A stretch of 64,000 nt of DNA, taken from JBELHJ01 sp042091495 (GTDB lineage Bacteria; Bacteroidota; Bacteroidia; Flavobacteriales; Flavobacteriaceae). The stretch covers positions 1 through 64,000 of the forward strand of contig JBELHJ010000002.1 of NCBI GenBank assembly GCA_042091495.1, given 5' to 3'. Below, in pieces: positions 18,147 through 26,077 of this stretch (the first letter of the stretch is position 1; each line of letters opens with the position of its first letter). A program made the position numbers and the translations under genes. The notes beneath the pieces are model-generated. The model ran no database searches. It had not been told where the DNA came from and saw only the letters and a program-made list of their open reading frames with translations.

Positions 18147-19508
18147 TTAATCTGAAATTGCTTGTCTGTCTGTAATTAAAAAATTACTCGCAGCAGCTAT
18201 TAATAAAGAAACACCTGCTAACAGCATGGCATTTATAGATTGGCCTCCAAACAGATTACTTAACCAATTTATGGCTCCCAAAGCAGCAACTATTTGTGGA
18301 ATTACAATAAACATGTTAAATAATCCCATCATCACGCCCATTTCGTTGGGATCAACAGCACTTGAAAGCATGGCATACGGCATAGATAATATACTTCCCC
18401 ATGAAATACCAATAAGCAAAAAACACCATTTAAGATAGGCTGCATCTGTGATGTAATACATCATCACAAATCCAATACCCCCCATTAAAAGGGCCCACAT
18501 GTGCACAAATTTCCTGTTGATTTTTTTCTTTGAAGTATAAAACGTTAGTAACAATGCAAATACCATTGATGATAATCCGTATACCCCCATTGCAGAACCA
18601 ACTTTATTAGAAGCTTTTTGAAATGCTTCGTTTTTAACTTCAAAAGCAGCAACATCTTCAGTATTATTAAAATCATACTGATGTTCCTCTGGCACAGGTG
18701 CATTAAAAACATGTTCTGTTAGAGCTGGATTAGCCATACTCCACATGGTAAAAAAAGCAAACCATGAAAAAAATTGAATCACACCAAGGCGTTTCATTGT
18801 TTTAGGCATATCACCAATGTGGTTGATAATGTCTTTAATAAAACTTGACTTTTGCTGTTTTAATGTCTTAAAAGCTTCCATATCCTCTGGCGGATATTCA
18901 GAAGTGGTAAATACCGTATACAATATGGTTATTAAAAACACCCCTGCACCAATTGCAAAAGCGAGTTTCACCGACGCAGGTATTACGCCTTGAGGCGCAG
19001 CATCTGAAACGCCTAATTCTGAAACAAACCAAGGTAAATTACTAGCAATCCATGTACCAATACCTATAATTAAAGTCTGAACTACAAACCCATAGGATCT
19101 CTGATTTTCAGGTAATTTATCTGCTACCAAGGCGCGGAAAGGCTCCATTGATACATTTATCGAGGCGTCCAAAATCCACAAAAATCCAGCAGCAATCCAA
19201 AGTACTGGAGAATGTGGCACCAAAAACAATGCAAGGGAACTTAATATGGCCCCAATTAAAAAATAAGGACGCCGTCTACCCCACCTTGGAGACCATGTAC
19301 GGTCACTTAAATAACCAATGATTGGTTGAACTATAAGTCCTGTTAAAGGTGCAGCAATCCATAACAATGGAATAGATTCTTTGTCAGCGCCAAGTGTTTG
19401 AAATATCCGAGACATAAAGCCTCCTTGTAAAGCAAAACCAAATTGAATTCCTAGAAAACCAAAACTCATGTTCCAGATTTCAAGGAAACTTAAGGTACGT
19501 TTCTTCAT
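18147..19508 (-). CDS. MFS sugar transporter (SLC45/maltose-sucrose symporter type)
   Basis: A 453-residue inner-membrane carrier with about 12 hydrophobic segments. The N-terminus (LSFLEIWNMSFGFLGIQFGFALQ) and the loop GYLSDRTWSPRWGRRRPYFLIG are hallmarks of the GPH/SLC45-like group of disaccharide-proton symporters. A long soluble loop around residues 260-300 separates the halves. It is the first gene of the operon and probably imports maltose or short malto-oligosaccharides for GH65. The promoter (TATATTTG) and a 24-bp perfect inverted repeat lie just upstream. Confidence 0.92.
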   Translation of the reverse strand: MKKRTLSFLEIWNMSFGFLGIQFGFALQGGFMSRIFQTLGADKESIPLLWIAAPLTGLIVQPIIGYLSDRTWSPRWGRRRPYFLIGAILSSLALFLVPHSPVLWIAAGFLWILDASINVSMEPFRALVADKLPENQRSYGFVVQTLIIGIGTWIASNLPWFVSELGVSDAAPQGVIPASVKLAFAIGAGVFLITILYTVFTTSEYPPEDMEAFKTLKQQKSSFIKDIINHIGDMPKTMKRLGVIQFFSWFAFFTMWSMANPALTEHVFNAPVPEEHQYDFNNTEDVAAFEVKNEAFQKASNKVGSAMGVYGLSSMVFALLLTFYTSKKKINRKFVHMWALLMGGIGFVMMYYITDAAYLKWCFLLIGISWGSILSMPYAMLSSAVDPNEMGVMMGLFNMFIVIPQIVAALGAINWLSNLFGGQSINAMLLAGVSLLIAAASNFLITDRQAISD

Positions 19509-19535
19509 TAAATAGTAAATAATTTATTAATACTA

Positions 19536-19559
19536 TTTGATAAACGTATGTTTATCAAA
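19536..19559. promoter_or_regulatory. 24-bp perfect inverted repeat, operator candidate for the maltose operon
   Basis: TTTGATAAAC and GTTTATCAAA flank a 4-base spacer GTAT. The element lies between the transporter ATG (19508) and its predicted transcription start (about 19591), where a bound repressor would block elongation. The half-site TTTGATAAA recurs at the LacI gene promoter (20699-20714). Likely bound by the adjacent LacI-family regulator. Confidence 0.55.
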
Positions 19560-19567
19560 ACTTATGG

Positions 19568-19584
19568 TGAGAAGTGAAAATATA
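19568..19584 (+). repeat. 17-bp motif, copy 1 (maltose operon leader)
   Basis: TGAGAAGTGAAAATATA on the plus strand is identical to 20858-20874 upstream of susC. Here it is flanked by AACTTAT and ATAAGTT arms. It lies in the predicted 5-prime leader of the minus-strand operon, so that transcript would carry the complement. Confidence 0.6.
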
Positions 19585-19597
19585 AGTTCTGATGCCT

Positions 19598-19630
19598 CAA
19601 ATATATAAAAGTTTTTTTTACAAATACAAA
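19598..19630 (-). promoter_or_regulatory. Promoter of the maltose operon
   Basis: On the minus strand TATATTTG (19598-19605) matches TAnnTTTG perfectly. A TTTG lies 21 bases upstream (19627-19630), with another at 19621-19624. Predicted start near 19591. Confidence 0.55.
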
Positions 19631-19633
19631 TCC

Positions 19634-20677
19634 TTAGTTAATTGTGGAATCTCTTTCGATAATTTGTGTTTGAAGTACAACGGTTTTGTAGGCTTCTTCA
19701 TCGGTTTCATTTTCTAAGCGCTCAATAAGTAATCTTGCTGCTGTTTTTCCCATGTCTTCAGCTTTTTGATTAATTGTTGTTAAACTAGGTGAAGCGTGAC
19801 GCGATAAAACTCCATCTGTAAATCCAATAATTTGAATGTCATCGGGAATTGATTTACCCATTTTCCTTGCAACATTCATAGCGGTTACAGCGTATAACTC
19901 GTTGACTGCAAACACACCATCGATGCCTTTATTGGATTTATATAACTGTCCTATTTCTTTTTCTAACAAATCTAAATGGCCATCGTAATCTATAGTATCA
20001 TCAAGCTTTAAAATTAAATTACTTTCAAGAGGCATATTGTGTTCTTCCATAGCTTCAATATAGCCTTGCGTTCTTAATCTACCAACGCTTACATAATCCT
20101 TAGTAGTAATTGCTACAACCTTTTTGGCTCCGTTTTTAATTAACTTTTGAACTGCACGTTTAGACCCTTCCAAGTCATCTATAACGACTTTATCACATTC
20201 AATATCATTAACTACACGATCAAACATAACCACAGGCATGCCTTGATTAATAGCCTCAATAAAATGGTGGTAATCCTGATTTAGCATGGTTTCTTTTGAT
20301 AAGGATAATATAAACCCATCTATACTACCATTGGCTAACATCTCCATGTTAATCACTTCTTTATCAAACGATTCGCTCGACAATCCAACAACCACGTTAT
20401 AGCCTTTAGTATTCGCAACAATTTCTACACCTCTAATAACTTTGGAAAAGAAATAATGGACAATCTCTGGAATAATCAATCCTATAGTTTTGGTTCGCCT
20501 GTTTTTGAGACTAAGTGCAATATTATTAGGACGGTAATTAAATAATTTTGCAAAGGCTTTTACTTTTTGCTTCGTTTCCTCACTAATTTCTTTACTATCT
20601 CTTAACGCTTTTGATACTGTAGGAATAGAAACTCCTAACTCTTTCGCTATTTGTTTTAAAGTAACCTGTCGTTTCAT
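19634..20677 (-). CDS. LacI/GalR family transcriptional regulator
   Basis: An N-terminal LacI helix-turn-helix (VTLKQIAKELGVSIPTVSKALRDSKEISEETKQKV) with the hinge helix NNIALSLKNRRTKTIGLIIP, followed by a periplasmic-binding-protein-like ligand domain to the C-terminus. The start at ATG 20677 (MKRQVTLKQIAKE) is preferred over one 12 codons earlier because it matches the usual family N-terminus; the protein then has 347 residues. It sits between the maltose operon and divergent susC, so it most likely controls both in response to a maltose-type sugar. TAnnTTTG at 20711-20718 gives it its own promoter, overlapped by a TTTGA-N6-TCAAA repeat suggesting autoregulation. Confidence 0.93.
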   Translation of the reverse strand: MKRQVTLKQIAKELGVSIPTVSKALRDSKEISEETKQKVKAFAKLFNYRPNNIALSLKNRRTKTIGLIIPEIVHYFFSKVIRGVEIVANTKGYNVVVGLSSESFDKEVINMEMLANGSIDGFILSLSKETMLNQDYHHFIEAINQGMPVVMFDRVVNDIECDKVVIDDLEGSKRAVQKLIKNGAKKVVAITTKDYVSVGRLRTQGYIEAMEEHNMPLESNLILKLDDTIDYDGHLDLLEKEIGQLYKSNKGIDGVFAVNELYAVTAMNVARKMGKSIPDDIQIIGFTDGVLSRHASPSLTTINQKAEDMGKTAARLLIERLENETDEEAYKTVVLQTQIIERDSTIN

Positions 20678-20698
20678 TATGTAATTAGCTTTTGCAAA

Positions 20699-20718
20699 TT
20701 TGATAAAATTCAAATATA
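20699..20718 (-). promoter_or_regulatory. LacI gene promoter with overlapping inverted repeat
   Basis: Minus-strand TATATTTG (20711-20718) is a perfect -7 box. TTTGATAAAATTCAAA (20699-20714), with TTTGA/TCAAA arms, overlaps it and the start site. It shares TTTGATAAA with the 24-bp repeat upstream of the maltose operon. Confidence 0.45.
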
Positions 20719-20762
20719 GTTTTTGAATATATCATAATTGTATTAATTTAAATTGATAAATG

Positions 20763-20804
20763 CGCAAAAACTAAAAGTTATCAACACGCAAACGTTTACG
20801 CAAA
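20763..20804. promoter_or_regulatory. LacI-type operator and CGCAAA repeats between lacI and susC
   Basis: CGCAAACGTTTACG (20787-20800) has a perfect AAACGTTT core with the central CG typical of LacI-family operators. CGCAAA occurs three times, at 20763, 20787 and 20799, spaced 24 and 12 bases. TTGATAA (20753) and TTATCAA (20778) are also near. A control site for susC, the LacI gene or both. Confidence 0.5.
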
Positions 20805-20857
20805 TTTATTTAGTTGAATTTATTTTTTTACACAATACCAATGCCATAGCTTTATAT

Positions 20858-20874
20858 TGAGAAGTGAAAATATA
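20858..20874 (+). repeat. 17-bp motif, copy 2 (susC leader)
   Basis: Identical to 19568-19584. A weak -7-like TAGCTTTA ends four bases before it, so it may fall at the start of the susC leader; partly complementary flanks (GCTTTATATT and AATATAGC) surround the core. Confidence 0.55.
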
Positions 20875-20909
20875 GCATTTTTTTAATTTAAAAAAACTAA
20901 CTATTTCGT

Positions 20910-23789
20910 ATGAAAACAATTCTAAAACAAGTATTGTTTCTCTTATTTTTAATACCTGCCTTAACATGGGCACAAACCAAAGTAAGTGGAACAATTACTG
21001 ATGGATTAACCGGCATGCCTCTTGGAGGTGTGAATGTCATTATAAAAGACACATCCCAGGGAACATCCAGTGATTTTGATGGTAACTATACCATTAATGT
21101 TACTAACGGACAAACTCTGGTTTTTTCTTTTGTAGGCTACACATCACGTGAGGTTGTCTATGCCGGACAACAACAATTAGACATGACCTTACAAGAAGAT
21201 GCCGATCTATTAGATGAGGTAGTACTTATAGGTTATGGTGAAACCACACAACAAAACGCCACAGGTGCTGTAAGTAAAGTATCCTCTGAAGAATTTAACC
21301 AAGGAGCTATAGTGGCTCCCGAACAATTACTTGCCGGTAAAACTGCTGGGGTAAGAATTACTTCAGGAAGTGGTGCGCCAGGGGGTGGTTCTGAAATCAG
21401 AATTCGTGGTGGTGCTTCATTATCAGGGAATAATTCTCCTTTGATAGTCGTTGATGGACTACCGTTGGATCAAAGAGGTGTTCAAGGTGTAAGAAACCAA
21501 CTTAATGCCATTAACCCTAATGAAATTCTTGATTTTGTAGTGCTTAAAGACGCCTCTGCAACAGCTATTTACGGGTCGAGAGCTTCTAACGGGGTAATTT
21601 TAATTACTACTAAGAAAGGTAGCGCCAACCAACCCTTTAAGGTGGAGTATGATGCCAAGGCCAGTCAAGGTAAAGTGTTTAACAAGTTAGACCTTTTAGA
21701 CGCCAATCAATTTTCTAAAATTATTAACGATACAGGATCAGATCCTTCTATAAGTGGTACTTCAAGTACAGATTGGCAAGATGCCATCTACCAAACTGCT
21801 TTAGGCATGATTCAAAATGTAACCGTTTCTAAAGGATTTAAAAATTCTAACTTTAGAGTAAATTATAACTTGACTTCACAAAATGGAGTATTGATAGGAG
21901 ATCATTACGAGCGTAATGCGGTTAATGCCAATTATGTACAGCGTTTATTGGATAATAATTTAAAATTAACCTTAACTGCTAAAGCCATTAAAGATGAAAA
22001 TAAATATGCTAATAACGGTGCTATAGGGAACGCTAAAAGCTTTGATCCAACACACCCAGTATACAACGAGGATGGTAGTTATTTCCATTATATAGGAGAA
22101 GCGTTATCGCCTCAAAATCCAGTTTGGTTATTAAATAATGATATTAATAATGCAGATAATAGACGTGTTATCTCTAATTTTAATATTGATTACAAATTAC
22201 CTTTCTTGGAAGGACTAAAATTTAATTTAAATGCTGGTGTTGATTATTCTGAATTAGAGGGTCTTCAAACCGTTACTAAAGATCCACGTTTAGATACCAA
22301 TTTCGCTTACCGTAACGAGTATAGTGGCATGAACAGAAATTTATTAATGGATTTTTTCTTTAACTACAAAAAAGATGTTGAATCAATTAATACAGTTGTT
22401 GATGTTACGGCGGGACACTCATTCCAAGATTTTTATCTTGAATCAAACCGATCTGAAACTGATGCTGGGGTAATGATAGAGCGACCTATGAATATTGAAA
22501 ATAATGCACTAGAATCATATTTTGCCAGAGCTAGTTTTGATATTGCTGATAAATATTTAGTATCTCTTAGTTACAGACGTGACGGATCTTCTAGATTTTC
22601 AGATCAAAACCGTTGGGGAGCATTTCCTGGAGCCTCTGTAGGTTGGAAAATAAGTAATGAAGATTTCATGGACAACTCCTTTTTCTCTAATTTAAAATTA
22701 AGAGCTGGTTGGGGTGTCACTGGTCAACAAGAAATTGGACCTAACTATGGTTATTTAGGTATATATACTCCAGGACAAGCTGGTGCATTGGTGCAATTTG
22801 GAAGTACTTTTATTAATACCCTGCGTCCTGAAGAATATGATGCTGATTTAAAATGGGAAGAAACTACACAAATGAATGTGGCCTTAGATTTTGGATTATT
22901 TAATAATCGTCTAACAGGTTCTATTGATTTGTATCAAAGGGAAACTGATGATTTATTAGCTACTGTTCCTACACCTGCAGGTTCTAACCTTTCTGATTTA
23001 TTGACTACAAATGTAGGTAGTATGGATAGTAAAGGTATAGAAGTTGGGCTTAGTGCAGATATCATAGACAAAGGAGACCTAACATGGAATGTTAGTGCTA
23101 ATGTAACTTTTGAGCAACGAGAAATTACTAAACTTTCTCTAGGTGAAGATCCTGACTTTTTTATTCCTCAAGGTGGAATCGCCGGAGGTGTAGGAAATAC
23201 CATTCAACTTTGGAAAGAAGGCTACGACCCTTCTACATTCTTTGTGTTTAGACAAGTTTATGATGATGCTGGGCAACCTATTGAAGGGGCGTATGTAGAT
23301 ATCAATGGTGACAACCAAATTACAGAAGCCGATAAGCAAGCCTATAAAAAAGCAACACCTGATGCTTTTGCTGGGTTTACCAGTTTATTGACCTATAAAA
23401 ATTTAGACTTTAGCTTTACCTTCAGAGGCAGCTTTGGAAACTACATGTACAACAATGTGGATAGTGGTTCTTTTCAAGAAGGGATTATCAATACAGCAGG
23501 AAACTACTACCTAAACAATTCTGTTAATTTGTTGGAGTCTAACTTTAATGACGCACAATATTTTTCAGACTATTATATACAACGTGCAGACTTTGTGAAA
23601 TTAGATAACGTCTCACTAGGCTATACTTTTGAAGGTAGTAAAGTAGATGTAAGAGCAAGTATTACAGGAACAAACTTATTAATCATTACTGATTATGACG
23701 GTTTAGACCCTGAAATCTCAAATGGTATCGATAATAACTTTTATCCAAGACCAAGAACTTATGTAGTAGGATTAAACTTTACATTTTAA
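20910..23789 (+). CDS. SusC/RagA family TonB-linked outer membrane transporter
   Basis: Imports oligosaccharides across the outer membrane using TonB energy, with SusD as lid. A signal peptide (ILKQVLFLLFLIPALTWA) leads into a carboxypeptidase-regulatory-like domain (VSGTITDGLTGMPLGGVNVIIKDTSQGT, about residues 24-105). The plug follows (about 115-225, with VSSEEFNQG and IRIRGGASLSGNNSPLIVVDGLPL), then a 22-strand barrel ending in an aromatic residue (YVVGLNFTF). The 959 residues fit starch-type SusC. It begins a plus-strand operon divergent from the LacI gene, with susD 5 bases downstream. Confidence 0.96.
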   Translation: MKTILKQVLFLLFLIPALTWAQTKVSGTITDGLTGMPLGGVNVIIKDTSQGTSSDFDGNYTINVTNGQTLVFSFVGYTSREVVYAGQQQLDMTLQEDADLLDEVVLIGYGETTQQNATGAVSKVSSEEFNQGAIVAPEQLLAGKTAGVRITSGSGAPGGGSEIRIRGGASLSGNNSPLIVVDGLPLDQRGVQGVRNQLNAINPNEILDFVVLKDASATAIYGSRASNGVILITTKKGSANQPFKVEYDAKASQGKVFNKLDLLDANQFSKIINDTGSDPSISGTSSTDWQDAIYQTALGMIQNVTVSKGFKNSNFRVNYNLTSQNGVLIGDHYERNAVNANYVQRLLDNNLKLTLTAKAIKDENKYANNGAIGNAKSFDPTHPVYNEDGSYFHYIGEALSPQNPVWLLNNDINNADNRRVISNFNIDYKLPFLEGLKFNLNAGVDYSELEGLQTVTKDPRLDTNFAYRNEYSGMNRNLLMDFFFNYKKDVESINTVVDVTAGHSFQDFYLESNRSETDAGVMIERPMNIENNALESYFARASFDIADKYLVSLSYRRDGSSRFSDQNRWGAFPGASVGWKISNEDFMDNSFFSNLKLRAGWGVTGQQEIGPNYGYLGIYTPGQAGALVQFGSTFINTLRPEEYDADLKWEETTQMNVALDFGLFNNRLTGSIDLYQRETDDLLATVPTPAGSNLSDLLTTNVGSMDSKGIEVGLSADIIDKGDLTWNVSANVTFEQREITKLSLGEDPDFFIPQGGIAGGVGNTIQLWKEGYDPSTFFVFRQVYDDAGQPIEGAYVDINGDNQITEADKQAYKKATPDAFAGFTSLLTYKNLDFSFTFRGSFGNYMYNNVDSGSFQEGIINTAGNYYLNNSVNLLESNFNDAQYFSDYYIQRADFVKLDNVSLGYTFEGSKVDVRASITGTNLLIITDYDGLDPEISNGIDNNFYPRPRTYVVGLNFTF

Positions 23790-23794
23790 GCGCT

Positions 23795-26062
23795 ATGAAA
23801 ACAATTAATATAACTACAACACAAATCATACGAAGCCTATTCCTAGTGCTCATAATGATTTTTACATTTCAATCTTGTGAACAAGATTTAGAACTTCAAC
23901 CTGAAGATGCAAGACTTGTTGGAGATGCTGCATTCGAAGATGCCTCTTCATACAAAGCATTTTTAGGAAAATTGTATGGTGGATTTTCTTTAAGTGGCCA
24001 AATAGGACCCGCTGGCTTGCCTGATTTAGCAGGTTTAGACGAAGGATTCTCAAATTACTTGAGACTGTATTGGAAAATGCAAGAACTTACCACCGATGAA
24101 GCGGTTGTGGGTTGGAATGATGGAACTATAAAAGATTTACACGGTCAAGTTTGGACCTCAGGTAATGAATTTATAAGAACCATGTATAGTAGAATTTTCT
24201 ACCAAATTGCACAAACCAATGAGTTTTTAAGACAAACTACAGATGAGAAATTAACCTTGCGAAGTGTAGATGCTGAAACGAAAAGTGATGTGGCATCATA
24301 CCGAGCTGAGGCGCGATTCTTAAGAGCTTTAAGTTATTGGCATGCATTGGATTTATTTGGTAATGTGCCTTTTGTTACAGAAAATGATGCAGTTGGTGCG
24401 TTCTTACCAGAACAAATTTCAAGAGCTGATTTATATACATATATTGAGAACGAACTCCTAGCTGTAGAAAGCACTATAGTAGGTGCAAGACAAAATGAGT
24501 ATGGTCGTGCAGATCAGGCTGCAGTTTGGACACTACTGGCTAAATTGTATCTAAATTCTGAAGTTTACACTGAAAGTGCGAATTATGATAAAGTAGTGGA
24601 ATACACCAACAAAATTATCAATGCGGGTTATACCATCTCTGGAAGCAACACTTATGAGCATTTATTCCTGGCTGATAATGATATGAATGGAGGTCAAAGT
24701 GAATTTATTTTTACGGTGCCATGTGATGGGTTAAACACCCAATCTTACGGTGCGGTTTCATTTATTATTCACGCTTCGTTAGGAGGCTCTATGGATCCAG
24801 CTTCTGCGGGTATCAATGGTGGATGGGGTGGCCTTAGAACAACTTCGGCTTTAGTGAATAAATTCCCAGATTTTATAACACCTCCATCATTTGATGCAGA
24901 CGCAGAAAATATGACCTTAGTAAAATCTGTAGAAGACAATAATGCCACTTTAGGAAACAACATGACGCAATGGGGACTAGTTGGAAGCTCAACAGCAAAC
25001 GGTTGGGATGGTCCAGATATGGAAATGTATGAGTTAGCTACCAATGAATTTGCATTGTATGCTGAACTCACTGCTGGTGAATTTAAGTTTAGGTTCAATG
25101 AAGATTGGGGTCAAAATTATGGTGACGATGGCGCTGACGGCTCACTTGAATCTGGTGGTGCTAATATAGCTGTTGCTGAGGCCGGACAATATTATGTTAC
25201 TCTAAATCTAAACACTTTTGAGTATACAATTAGTAAAGCCAATCTCTCAGATTGGGGACTTGTTGGAAGTTCTACAGCAAATGGATGGGATGGTCCAGAT
25301 ATGGAAATGTATGAAACGGACACTGACGTTTACGAATTGTACGCAAATTTAACTGCAGGTGACATTAAGTTTAGATTTAATGAAGACTGGGGTCAAAATT
25401 ATGGTGGTTCAGGTGGTAATCTTGTAGCTGGAGGTGATAACATTTCCATAGCTGAAGATGCGGGTTATCATATCACTATGAATTTAAATGATAATTCTTA
25501 CACCATAAACAAAGTTGAATTATCTGCAGATTCAAGAGCCATGTTCTATACTGATGGACAATCACTAGAAATTGAAGATATTTCTCCGTTTAGCCAAGGC
25601 TATGCGATTACCAAATTCAAAAATTTAGATTCAATGGGTAATCCTGGTAGTGATACTGAAGGCAACTTTGTGGATACTGATTTCCCTATGTTCCGTTTAT
25701 CTGACGTATACCTAATGTATGCTGAAGCGGTACTTAGAGGTGGCGGTGGAAGCCTTGGAGATGCCGTAAATTACATCAATACACTAAGAGAGAGAGCTTA
25801 CAGTAGCACTGTAGGTAATATTTCTGGTGGTGATGTAGATCTAGATTTCATCTTAGATGAGCGAGCTAGAGAATTGTATTGGGAAGCGCACCGAAGAACT
25901 GATTTGATTCGCTTTGGTCAATTCTCAGATCAAGGTATTTGGCCTTGGAAAGGTAATGTACCTCAGGGAAAAACTACAGAAGCATATAGGGATTTAATGC
26001 CTATACCCTCTTCTGATCTTGGTGTAAATACCAATCTTAAACAAAACGAAGGATACAACTAA
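23795..26062 (+). CDS. SusD/RagB family glycan-binding lipoprotein with two inserted SusE/F-like modules
   Basis: Surface lipoprotein that captures glycan for SusC. A lipobox (IFTFQSCEQ, Cys28) precedes the SusD TPR-like core (RAEARFLRALSYWHALDLFGNVPFV, ADQAAVWTLLAKLYLNSEVY, and the C-terminal FPMFRLSDVYLMYAEAVLR and ERARELYWEAHRRTDLIRFG). At 755 residues it is over 200 longer than ordinary SusD. The excess is an insertion at about residues 389-576 made of two tandem modules, each with WGLVGSSTANGWDGPDMEMY and KFRFNEDWGQNYG, of the kind seen in SusE/SusF. The core resumes at DSRAMFYTDGQSLE. The inserted modules probably add starch-binding sites. Confidence 0.95.
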   Translation: MKTINITTTQIIRSLFLVLIMIFTFQSCEQDLELQPEDARLVGDAAFEDASSYKAFLGKLYGGFSLSGQIGPAGLPDLAGLDEGFSNYLRLYWKMQELTTDEAVVGWNDGTIKDLHGQVWTSGNEFIRTMYSRIFYQIAQTNEFLRQTTDEKLTLRSVDAETKSDVASYRAEARFLRALSYWHALDLFGNVPFVTENDAVGAFLPEQISRADLYTYIENELLAVESTIVGARQNEYGRADQAAVWTLLAKLYLNSEVYTESANYDKVVEYTNKIINAGYTISGSNTYEHLFLADNDMNGGQSEFIFTVPCDGLNTQSYGAVSFIIHASLGGSMDPASAGINGGWGGLRTTSALVNKFPDFITPPSFDADAENMTLVKSVEDNNATLGNNMTQWGLVGSSTANGWDGPDMEMYELATNEFALYAELTAGEFKFRFNEDWGQNYGDDGADGSLESGGANIAVAEAGQYYVTLNLNTFEYTISKANLSDWGLVGSSTANGWDGPDMEMYETDTDVYELYANLTAGDIKFRFNEDWGQNYGGSGGNLVAGGDNISIAEDAGYHITMNLNDNSYTINKVELSADSRAMFYTDGQSLEIEDISPFSQGYAITKFKNLDSMGNPGSDTEGNFVDTDFPMFRLSDVYLMYAEAVLRGGGGSLGDAVNYINTLRERAYSSTVGNISGGDVDLDFILDERARELYWEAHRRTDLIRFGQFSDQGIWPWKGNVPQGKTTEAYRDLMPIPSSDLGVNTNLKQNEGYN
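24962..25522 (+). repeat. Tandem duplicated SusE/F-like module inside susD
   Basis: Two copies start near 24968 and 25250 (period about 282 bases). WGLVGSSTANGWDGPDMEMY and KFRFNEDWGQNYG are identical in both, and long stretches match at DNA level; the linkers differ. Confidence 0.8.
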
Positions 26063-26077
26063 CAAAAACTTATAACA

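Noticed and set aside
24769..25098. 109-codon open frame on the minus strand inside susD
   Set aside because: A shadow of the susD coding sequence; it falls within the duplicated module region and has no start signals or domain.
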